From assembly GCA_947367795.1 (NCBI GenBank), contig CANBER010000004.1, forward strand, positions 1 through 55,509: DNA of 55,509 nucleotides, in the 5' to 3' direction. This document shows, piece after piece, positions 49,561 through 55,509 of the stretch. The position numbers were made by a program, and so were the translations under genes. The notes under the pieces were generated by a model. That model was not told where the DNA came from, did not search any database, and saw only the letters and a program-made list of their open reading frames with translations. This DNA is from an uncultured Candidatus Saccharibacteria bacterium. Its GTDB lineage: Bacteria; Patescibacteriota; Saccharimonadia; Saccharimonadales; Saccharimonadaceae. Every line of letters starts with the position of its first letter. Position 1 is the first letter of the stretch.

Positions 49561-50084
49561 TACTTTAAAATGTGATGTTCGCGAAGTTTGGCTAGGGCTT
49601 GGTTGAGGATGTCCGGGAGCTGAGACTTTTCGTCTGTGGTGAAACGACTGAGGACGAAATCGACGTCGCCGAGACGCTGACGGAGGTCGGCATGATTGGT
49701 GCCGAGGCGAAGTCGCGGAAAATCACTAGTCTGGAGAGCGGAAGTGATGGACTTGAGGCCGTTATTGCCACCGCTGCTACCTTTGAGACGGTAGCGAGTT
49801 TGACCGAAGTCTAGATCAAAATCGTCGCAGATGACGAGGATATCTTTAGGAGGGATTTTGTAGAAGTGGGCGAAGGCTTGGACGGCTTGACCGGAATTAT
49901 TATAGAAGTTTTGAGGTTTAAGGAGAATGTAATCCGACTCTTTGAGCCAGAGGGCGTTAAACTTGGGCTTTTGCCAGTCGAGATGCTGGAGCTTGGCATA
50001 AAAATCGAGCAAGAGAAAGCCGAAATTGTGACGAGTGAAGTTATATTCTGGACCAGGATTACCAAGCCCTACAATGAGTTTCAT
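49560..50084 (-). CDS. pth: peptidyl-tRNA hydrolase
   Basis: 174 residues. GLGNPGPEYNFTRHNFGF (about 5-22) with the catalytic His, LLKPQNFYNNSG (family: KPQTYMNLSG), ICDDFDLDFG with the catalytic-site Asp, and GSSGGNNGLKSI. It recycles peptidyl-tRNA. A -10 box 6 nt before the ATG predicts a leaderless mRNA. Confidence 0.95.
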   Translation of the reverse strand: MKLIVGLGNPGPEYNFTRHNFGFLLLDFYAKLQHLDWQKPKFNALWLKESDYILLKPQNFYNNSGQAVQAFAHFYKIPPKDILVICDDFDLDFGQTRYRLKGSSGGNNGLKSITSALQTSDFPRLRLGTNHADLRQRLGDVDFVLSRFTTDEKSQLPDILNQALAKLREHHILK

Positions 50085-50090
50085 GAAAAT

Positions 50091-50096
50091 ATTATA
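50091..50096 (-). promoter_or_regulatory. extended -10 for leaderless pth mRNA
   Basis: Minus strand TGC-TATAAT, 6 nt from the ATG at 50084; no ribosome site and no clear -35. Confidence 0.6.
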
Positions 50097-50145
50097 GCAT
50101 ATGGGGGAGGAGGATGCGTTGGGTGGCTAAAAATAGGAAGAATGC

Positions 50146-50174
50146 TTGACTTTTAGGCTTAAGTGTGATAAAAT
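50146..50174 (+). promoter_or_regulatory. promoter of the 50272 gene
   Basis: TTGACT (50146-50151), 17 nt ending TGTGA, TAAAAT (50169-50174). Confidence 0.75.
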
Positions 50175-50183
50175 AGAAGGATG

Positions 50184-50242
50184 AGGTAGTTAAGCTACCT
50201 TAGATCTTTATCGGTAATGGCTATTTTGACCGTAAAAAGATC
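50184..50242 (+). promoter_or_regulatory. two hairpins in the leader of the 50272 gene
   Basis: AGGTAG-TTAAG-CTACCT (50184-50200) and GATCTTT...AAAGATC (50203-50209 with 50236-50242) with an inner CGG/CCG. They occupy almost the whole leader before AAAGGAGG. Confidence 0.5.
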
Positions 50243-50271
50243 ACCATTTCGAGAAAAAAGGAGGAAAAAAG

Positions 50272-51006
50272 ATGGAAATGGTTTTAAAGGTCGATGGAAG
50301 AGATCTGACGGATGCAGGCGAAGGAGCGCCGAATGGCAAGATTTACCAGGAGATGGCGAAAAGGAGTCGTCAGCTGTGGCTGGTGCCGAGATCAGCGACG
50401 CGGGGAGAACAAAAATGGTTGACCGCGATGGTGGACGCTGGGATAACGGCATTTTTCGCGAGTCTGAGCGTCTACGCTTCGAGGGGTATGATTCCCGGAT
50501 ATCTTGACAATGTATTACATGGTCAGTTGGTAGACGGTGAGGCGTTGGCGGCTTTCCGGGCAGAAAGGATCGAGGATGCAGATTTCGGACGAGCGGTAGT
50601 GGATGCGATGATCGCGATGCATGGGGTGTATCAGCGGTATTGGGCGTGGGACTGTTCGAATGACAAGATGACACCTGAAGGCAGAATTCGGATCAATCGG
50701 ATGAGTTTGCCACTGGCGCTGATCGGATGGTCGGAGGCGAAGGTCTATTTGGAGATCTTTGGTCCGGTGATACGGCATTTGAGCGCTGAAACTGAGACTG
50801 GAGGATTACGCGAAGATGCGGTGGAGCGGCGATTCAATCGCTGTGTGATCGATTTTATGCGCGAGAATCAGCTGGTGTCGAAAGGTGCAATGATGCGGTA
50901 TTTATCAAAAGCGGATCAGCTGTGGCGGGTCAAAGAAATGAACATGGAAGACGCTAAATTGCTGGTGGACGCAATTTGGCCGGACGTGGATTTTGCTGCA
51001 AAATAG
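50272..51006 (+). CDS. orphan protein of unknown function (244 aa)
   Basis: 244 residues; ATG preceded by AAAAGGAGGAAAAAAG. Mainly helical, rich in Met, Trp and Arg, soluble. No family recognised. Single-gene unit with its own promoter and terminator, like the other three orphans in 42-51 kb. Confidence 0.65.
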   Translation: MEMVLKVDGRDLTDAGEGAPNGKIYQEMAKRSRQLWLVPRSATRGEQKWLTAMVDAGITAFFASLSVYASRGMIPGYLDNVLHGQLVDGEALAAFRAERIEDADFGRAVVDAMIAMHGVYQRYWAWDCSNDKMTPEGRIRINRMSLPLALIGWSEAKVYLEIFGPVIRHLSAETETGGLREDAVERRFNRCVIDFMRENQLVSKGAMMRYLSKADQLWRVKEMNMEDAKLLVDAIWPDVDFAAK

Positions 51007-51024
51007 GCCTGAACCAAGACATGG

Positions 51025-51048
51025 AGCCCGGAGCGATCCGGGCTGTTT
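51025..51048 (+). terminator. terminator of the 50272 gene
   Basis: AGCCCGGA-GCGA-TCCGGGCT (51025-51044) followed by GTTTT. Confidence 0.85.
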
Positions 51049-51113
51049 TAACATGTCTTATCGTACGCTCGTGGTGGCCTCTGCTGGATAGGTAGACGTC
51101 GGGCGTCAGCTCA

Positions 51114-51187
51114 AAAGAAAAAGCAAGCTTTTTCTTTGCTCGTTTCCTTCTGCGTGCGAACCAGCGACCCTTCGAATGTGAATCTGA
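51114..51187. repeat. GCAAGC hairpin plus partial tRNA-like copy
   Basis: A perfect 11 bp stem AAAGAAAAAGC-AA-GCTTTTTCTTT (51114-51137) is followed at 51154-51187 by a stretch that matches about three quarters of the T-arm to anticodon-loop part of the tRNA at 51245-51321 (both contain GAATGTGAATC on the plus strand). The rest of a tRNA cannot be folded, so this is probably a tRNA fragment. Confidence 0.4.
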
Positions 51188-51244
51188 TTTTACTGCGTAA
51201 AATCAGAGTAAACTGCGTTTGCTCTAAAGAAAAGCCTTTAAATT

Positions 51245-51321
51245 TGGTGGTTCTTATTGGGCTCGAACCAATGACCTTACGAATGTGAATCGTACGCTCT
51301 AGCCAACTGAGCTAAAGAACC
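51245..51321 (-). tRNA. tRNA-Val (CAC)
   Basis: Minus strand cloverleaf: acceptor GGTTCTT/AAGAACC, D-arm AGCTCAGTTGGCTAGAGC, anticodon stem TACGA/TCGTA around loop TTCACAT (anticodon CAC), T-arm with GGTTCGAGCCC, discriminator A and encoded CCA. It reads GUG, a frequent codon in this G-rich genome. Confidence 0.9.
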
Positions 51322-51391
51322 AAATTTTAAAGACTTTTCTTCACTCGCAAACTTGTTTACGCGAATGCTCTGCCTTCTCGGCCAAGAGACC

Positions 51392-51422
51392 TTGAAATGG
51401 TGTCCCCTCTGTGTGATATAAT
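51392..51422 (+). promoter_or_regulatory. probable prfA promoter
   Basis: TTGAAA (51392-51397), 19 nt, TATAAT (51417-51422). It leaves an untranslated leader of about 175 nt before prfA in which I see no gene and no recognised riboswitch. Confidence 0.5.
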
Positions 51423-51605
51423 AGCAGAGATAACTGGAATTGTGAAGTAGGATGCCGGAAAAGATCGAGGAACGGAGCGAGCGCTAATTGGGCAATTGAT
51501 AATATCATTGAAACGGCCTGTTATTTTGGGGTGATCTGGGTGATACAACGGATACCAATTTTGCGGAGAATTGTGCCTTAGGGTAGTAAAAGAAAGGAGT
51601 TTAAA

Positions 51606-52652
51606 ATGGAAATAGATCAGCAGAAGCTTGAAGCGGAGAAAGCCGAAATTGAGGCGTTTTTGGTCGAACCGGATGCTTATGCAAGTGGGGAGTTTGCGGA
51701 GAAATCGCGGAGGCTGGCGGAAATTGAGGGGATTTTGAAGTTGGCGGGTGAAATCCAACAGGTGAAGAAGAACTTGGTAGAGGCGACTGAACTAATAAAT
51801 GATCCGGAACTGGGGGAGATGGCGCGCGAGGATGTACGGGTGTTGGGCTTGAAAGCCGAAGAGTTGCAGGCAGAATTGGAGGAGAAATTGCTGCCGCATG
51901 ATCCGAATGATGATAAGCCAGCGATTATGGAGATTCGAGCGGGTGCGGGTGGTGACGAAGCTTCCCTGTTTGCGGGTGAACTGTATCGGATGTACGTGCG
52001 CTATGCGGAGCGACATGGTTTGAAGGTGGAGCTGCTCAGCCAAAATGAAAATGAGGCTGGCGGAATGAAGGAGGTGATTATCCGAGTGAAAGGTGAGAAG
52101 CCGTATGGGCAAATGAAGTTTGAAGGTGGCGTGCACCGGGTACAGCGGGTGCCGGTGACGGAATCGCAGGGGCGAGTTCATACGTCGACGGCGACGGTGG
52201 CGGTACTGCCGGAGGCGGCAGAGTCAGACATTGAGATTAAACCAGAAGATCTCCGGATTGATATTTATCGGTCGGGTGGCCATGGTGGTCAGGGGGTGAA
52301 TACAACGGATTCGGCGGTAAGGATTACACATTTGCCGACAGGAATTGTGGTAGCGATGCAGGATGAGCGTTCTCAGCAGCAGAACCGAGTGAAGGCGATG
52401 GCAGTGCTGCGAAGTCGGTTGATGGAGCGGAAGATTCAGGAGGAGCGGCAAGCAGCGAGTGATGCGCGTAAGAGCCTGATTGGCTCAGGAGATCGGAGTG
52501 AAAAGATCCGGACGTATAATTTTCCCCAGGATCGAATTACGGATCATCGGATTCACTATTCACGCTCGAATATTGGCGCGGCCATGGATGGGGAGATTGA
52601 GGATTTGGTGCAGGAGTTGACCAAGGCGGAACGCGAGTTGCCAAGAGAATGA
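51606..52652 (+). CDS. prfA: peptide chain release factor 1
   Basis: 348 residues; AAAGGAGT before the ATG. Codon-recognition P-x-T motif as PVT in [14 protein letters not shown] (about 178-191), which marks RF1 (UAA/UAG) rather than RF2. Catalytic GGQ in [17 protein letters not shown] (about 223-239). The C-terminal [12 protein letters not shown] is standard. Followed by its modifying enzyme gene prmC. Confidence 0.96.
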   Translation: MEIDQQKLEAEKAEIEAFLVEPDAYASGEFAEKSRRLAEIEGILKLAGEIQQVKKNLVEATELINDPELGEMAREDVRVLGLKAEELQAELEEKLLPHDPNDDKPAIMEIRAGAGGDEASLFAGELYRMYVRYAERHGLKVELLSQNENEAGGMKEVIIRVKGEKPYGQMKFEGGVHRVQRVPVTESQGRVHTSTATVAVLPEAAESDIEIKPEDLRIDIYRSGGHGGQGVNTTDSAVRITHLPTGIVVAMQDERSQQQNRVKAMAVLRSRLMERKIQEERQAASDARKSLIGSGDRSEKIRTYNFPQDRITDHRIHYSRSNIGAAMDGEIEDLVQELTKAERELPRE

Positions 52653-52696
52653 GGTAGTGATACACCTGTAGACGGCGGGGATTTTTAATCTAACTA

Positions 52697-52725
52697 TTGA
52701 CTTTTTGAATAATGTGTGCTATAAT
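52697..52725 (+). promoter_or_regulatory. promoter of prmC, leaderless
   Basis: TTGACT (52697-52702), 17 nt ending TGTGC, TATAAT (52720-52725), and the ATG at 52732 only 6 nt later, so transcription should start at the start codon. Confidence 0.8.
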
Positions 52726-52731
52726 GGAAGT

Positions 52732-53688
52732 ATGGACTTAGATTCTTGGTTAAAGGAGGCAAAAATTGTGATCGAGCCGCTAGAGGCGGAATTGATTGCG
52801 TTGAATTGTTTGGCGCCGATGGGTGCGGATCGGAGCTGGCTGGTGACACATGGCGATTTGCCTTTGGACGGTACGATGGAAATGGATGAAATGGTAGCGC
52901 GGCGGATGGGAGGAGAGCCGCTGGCTTACGTACTTGGGACGAAGTGGTTTTATGGGCGAAAATTTGTGGTGAATCGGGATGTTTTGATTCCCCGCCCGGA
53001 GACGGAAAGTTTGATTGAGCTGGTCAAGACGCTAGACTTGCCGCTTAGACCGCGGTTTTTGGATGTGGGGACGGGGAGCGGCTGTATTGGGATCACTCTG
53101 GCGCTGGAGTATCCGCAGAGCTATGTGATGGCGACGGATCTGAGCACGCGGGCGCTGGATATGGCGAGCAGCAATGATGTGATTCATGAGGGACGGGTAG
53201 ATTTATTGCAATCGAATTTATTACGTGATCTGGAGCTGGAGGAGGATGAGAAGCATTTTGATGTGGTGGTGGCGAATTTACCTTATGTGAGTCACGATTG
53301 GGAGTGGATTGACGAGCAAGCGCTGGGTTATGAGCCAAGTAAGGCATTGTTTGCGCATAATAATGGGCTTTCGATGTATCAGCGGTTTTTTAAAGAAATT
53401 GGTCACTATGAAAAGGCGGGAAAATTGTGGATCGATTATGTGGTAATTGAGGCTGATCCGTGTCAACATGAAGCTTTGATCAAAATGGCGGAGAAGGCGG
53501 CGCTGCGGTTTGTGAAAAAGGACGGTTTTGGTCTGATGTTTGAGGATGGCTGGCGGTATTGGTGGGATGAACAGACGCAGGATTTTGTGCATAAGCCGCA
53601 GGAGGTGCTAGATTGGGAGCTTGAGCATGGGGTGGTGCATTGGCTGCCAGAGGAAGTGGAGCGCGAGAAGCGGCTGGGGGATTGGTAG
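52732..53688 (+). CDS. prmC: release factor glutamine methyltransferase PrmC/HemK
   Basis: 318 residues starting MDLDSWLKEAKIVIEPLEAE at 52732; upstream in-frame codons lie inside the promoter. N-terminal helical domain (1-85), YGRKFVVNRDVLIPRPETE (about 82-100), SAM-binding FLDVGTGSGCIGITLA (about 116-131), and the substrate motif NLPY (about 183-186) in place of the usual NPPY. The last 60 residues extend past most homologues. It methylates the Gln of the GGQ motif in RF1, encoded directly upstream. Confidence 0.9.
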   Translation: MDLDSWLKEAKIVIEPLEAELIALNCLAPMGADRSWLVTHGDLPLDGTMEMDEMVARRMGGEPLAYVLGTKWFYGRKFVVNRDVLIPRPETESLIELVKTLDLPLRPRFLDVGTGSGCIGITLALEYPQSYVMATDLSTRALDMASSNDVIHEGRVDLLQSNLLRDLELEEDEKHFDVVVANLPYVSHDWEWIDEQALGYEPSKALFAHNNGLSMYQRFFKEIGHYEKAGKLWIDYVVIEADPCQHEALIKMAEKAALRFVKKDGFGLMFEDGWRYWWDEQTQDFVHKPQEVLDWELEHGVVHWLPEEVEREKRLGDW

Positions 53689-53704
53689 CGGCGGGATGTT
53701 GATT

Positions 53705-53768
53705 GGGGGGCGCAGGCTTTAGCCTGCGCCCCCCAACATTTGGCTGCCGGAGAGATCCGGCTTATTTT
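53705..53768 (+). terminator. two tandem terminator hairpins after prmC
   Basis: A perfect 13 bp stem (53705-53717 with 53722-53734, loop TTTA) and GCCGGA-GAGA-TCCGGC (53746-53761) followed by TTATTTTTTG. The second overlaps the htrA stop on the other strand and may serve both. Confidence 0.85.
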
Positions 53769-55021
53769 TTGGTTTTGGCTTGAGAGTCCTTGTATCCGCC
53801 GAGGGTGACATCTAGGGTCTGTTCTTTGCCATCACGGATGATGGAGAGTTTGACGGTGTCACCAGGTTTATACTCGCCAAGTAGGCTAGAAATGTTTCCG
53901 GCGCTGCCGATTTTGACTCCACCGACTTTGGTAATAATATCTTTGTCTTTGAGGCCGGATTTCGCGGCGGGACTGTCTTTGACGATGGCAGAATATTGCG
54001 CATCGCTATAAAGATAGGCGCCAGTCGAGACGGGGAGATTGTAGGCCTTGGCAACGTCTGGAGTGATATTGATGGAATAAATACCGAGGTAGGCGCGGTC
54101 GGAGGAATTATGTTCAATGATATTTTCCAGCATACCCTTGACGCTAGAGATCGGGATAGCGAAGCCAATGCCATCTGCTCCGGAGCTGGTAGCAGTATTG
54201 ATACCGATGACTTCGCCGGTGGCATTGACTAGCGGCCCGCCGGAATTCCCAGCATTGATGGCGGCGTCGGTTTGGATGAGGTCGGTGAGGGTTTCGGCGG
54301 AAGCGGCATTATTACCGTTGCTAGCCGTGATAGAGCGGCCAGTACCAGAAATGATGCCAGAAGTAATGGTGTTTTGGAATTGGCCGAGAGCGTTACCGAT
54401 AGCAATCACCTGTTGTCCGGCGGAGACTGTCTTAGAATCGCCGAGGGTGACGATAGGCAGGTCGGAAGCGTCTTTGATTTTGAGGAAAGCGACGTCGTTG
54501 AGCGGATCGAGCCCCACGATGGAGACTTCATCAAAGGTCGTACCGTCATCGAGAATGACTTTGACGGAATTGGCGCCGTCTACGACGTGCTTGTTGGTCA
54601 AAATATAGCCGTCTTTAGTGACGATCATGCCGGTACCGGCGGCAGTAGAAGTAGAAGTCTGGCCGAAGAAGCCAGTGGTGCGTACCTCAGTCAAAATCGA
54701 GACTACGCCGGGAGAGACTTTGCTGGCGATTTCGGCGATGGAGCCTTCAGTGAAGTTGGCGGAGTTGCCATCAGTGCCGTAATTGACTGTAATGTCACTA
54801 GGCTCACCTTGACAAGCGTCCCAGGCGCAGTAACCTAAACTAATAGTAGCTGCGACTAAAGAGAAACTTAGAAGTATAATCGTGATCGAGCGGAAGCGCG
54901 CGGCGTTTTTCTCGACTTGATCGAGTGTGAGCGGGGCAGCAGCCCGGGAGTTTTGAGATTTAGATTGTTTTTTGGGCTTTTTGTCTAAAGTCTCATCGGA
55001 GACTGTAGTAGATTTGGTCAT
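53762..55021 (-). CDS. htrA: HtrA/DegP-family serine protease with PDZ domain
   Basis: 419 residues. Cytoplasmic basic N-terminus, one membrane anchor (about 45-68), trypsin-like domain with the triad visible as ILTNKHVVDGA (His, about 146), DPLNDVAFLKI (Asp, about 177) and GNSGGPLVN (Ser, about 257), then a PDZ domain (about 310-410, with AYLGIYSI, SPAAKSGLKDKDIITKV). It handles misfolded or exported proteins outside the membrane. ATG has AAAGGAGG upstream. Confidence 0.95.
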   Translation of the reverse strand: MTKSTTVSDETLDKKPKKQSKSQNSRAAAPLTLDQVEKNAARFRSITIILLSFSLVAATISLGYCAWDACQGEPSDITVNYGTDGNSANFTEGSIAEIASKVSPGVVSILTEVRTTGFFGQTSTSTAAGTGMIVTKDGYILTNKHVVDGANSVKVILDDGTTFDEVSIVGLDPLNDVAFLKIKDASDLPIVTLGDSKTVSAGQQVIAIGNALGQFQNTITSGIISGTGRSITASNGNNAASAETLTDLIQTDAAINAGNSGGPLVNATGEVIGINTATSSGADGIGFAIPISSVKGMLENIIEHNSSDRAYLGIYSINITPDVAKAYNLPVSTGAYLYSDAQYSAIVKDSPAAKSGLKDKDIITKVGGVKIGSAGNISSLLGEYKPGDTVKLSIIRDGKEQTLDVTLGGYKDSQAKTKK

Positions 55022-55031
55022 TTTACCTCCT

Positions 55032-55509
55032 TTAATGAATATTGAATCGGGGCTGACTGAAGCCGACGATCAACACGATAACGACGAGTAAACTAAATAA
55101 AACTGGAAGTGCGATGTTGGCAAATTTGAGTTTATTGCCACGTTTGGCGATTTCGGCATAGATTTCGAAAAAGGTGTATGCTAGGACGCAGAGGATGATG
55201 CTGAGCTGGGAGATGCAGATGCCAGTCTTGCCGATGGTATAGAGAATGAGCCAGCTATAGGAAAGCCAGGAGATTTCAGAGGCAAAAAGGGCGCAGACCA
55301 GCGAAATGAAGCTGGCGTCACGGTCGTCGTTTTGGATGAGGACGTGGTGGACTGCGGCGAAGGTAATTAAGAATGTCGCGGCGACGAGTACGGTCGAGTC
55401 GGTAATAGCGGCAAAAATTGAGGCGGCGGTGGTGCCGAGGAGAAGCGCGCTGAGGGCTTGAACGATGGTGAAGCTGGTGGAGGAGCGAGGCTTGATCAGA
55501 ATGAGCCAA
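55032..55509 (-). CDS. polytopic membrane protein, N-terminus cut by window edge
   Basis: The minus-strand frame is open from the right edge to a TAA at 55032-55034, at least 158 residues. It shows about five hydrophobic helices (ALSALLLGTTAASIFAAI; STVLVAATFLITFAAV; SLVCALFASEISWLSYSW; SIILCVLAYTFFEIYAEI; LPVLFSLLVVIVLIVGF) and short charged loops (QNDDRD, KRGNK). Family not recognised. It is just upstream of htrA in the same orientation, 10 nt apart, so probably in one operon. Confidence 0.7.
   Translation of the reverse strand, partial: WLILIKPRSSTSFTIVQALSALLLGTTAASIFAAITDSTVLVAATFLITFAAVHHVLIQNDDRDASFISLVCALFASEISWLSYSWLILYTIGKTGICISQLSIILCVLAYTFFEIYAEIAKRGNKLKFANIALPVLFSLLVVIVLIVGFSQPRFNIH

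Noticed and set aside
1-55509. CRISPR array or cas genes
   Set aside because: No regularly spaced repeats and no Cas-like protein were seen.
55318-55509. A 63-codon His/Arg/Pro-rich minus-strand frame at the right edge
   Set aside because: It is a shadow of the membrane-protein frame that is open from the edge to 55032.

Overview
This 55.5 kb window is a stretch of chromosome from a small-genome ultra-small bacterium of the Patescibacteria/CPR, most likely Candidatus Saccharibacteria (TM7). The reasons are the rpmH-rnpA-yidC-jag / dnaA-dnaN-recF origin region lying directly against a Gram-positive-style type IV secretion locus (PrgI, VirB4, VirB6-like giants, tandem VirB2-like pilins), the short single-membrane-type YidC, the G-rich plus strand, very tight ATGA overlaps, and TGA used as a normal stop (for example mraY and recoded UGA is not seen), which argues against Gracilibacteria/Absconditabacteria. 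The lineage call is an inference from protein content, not from a 16S gene.

Layout. 0-7.4 kb: surface and envelope genes (a secreted protein with about twelve ricin-B repeats, a membrane-anchored partner, a LexA-type HTH protein, an LCP ligase) and the leftward jag-yidC-rnpA-rpmH operon. 7.9-12.1 kb: dnaA, a DnaA-box-rich oriC between dnaA and dnaN, dnaN, recF. 12.1-24.1 kb: a leftward T4SS-like operon (two VirB6/TrbL-like membrane proteins, PrgI, VirB4 in two parts, a cell-wall hydrolase, a PEGA protein). 24.3-26.5 kb: four tandem pilin-like genes. 26.5-27.75 kb: an unusual non-housekeeping stretch with nested inverted repeats and two head-to-head, promoterless C-terminal cassettes of a FISUMP-like surface domain. 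27.8-32.1 kb: mraY, a 39-residue membrane protein, ftsW, murG, ftsQ. 32.3-36.8 kb: a complete 4.4 kb filamentous phage (inovirus-like) prophage integrated at a dif-like Xer site. 36.9-38.4 kb: a Fic / Panacea-like toxin-antitoxin pair. 38.4-55.5 kb: a VirD4/TraG-like coupling ATPase, a sigma-region-4/HARE-HTH regulator, topA, a structured ncRNA, dprA, pth, tRNA-Val, prfA, prmC, htrA, a truncated membrane protein, and four recognisable-by-nothing orphan genes, each with its own strong promoter and terminator.

How it fits together. The replication-initiation block, peptidoglycan/division block and translation-termination block are ordinary core functions. The T4SS, pilin, VirD4-like ATPase and DprA suggest a DNA- or protein-moving envelope machine at the heart of the core chromosome. 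Accessory DNA is concentrated in 26.5-38.4 kb: surface-protein cassettes, prophage and toxin-antitoxin. Promoters are unusually easy to read: TTGAC(T/A), a 17 nt spacer with TGTG at its 3' part, then TATAAT; several core genes (yidC, prgI, pth, prmC, topA, mraY) have the -10 box so close to the start codon that leaderless or nearly leaderless mRNAs are predicted.

The most exciting item is the inovirus-like prophage in a CPR chromosome with an Xer/dif-type attachment pair; the second is the inverted pair of FISUMP C-terminal cassettes, which looks like an invertible or gene-conversion reservoir for a surface protein.
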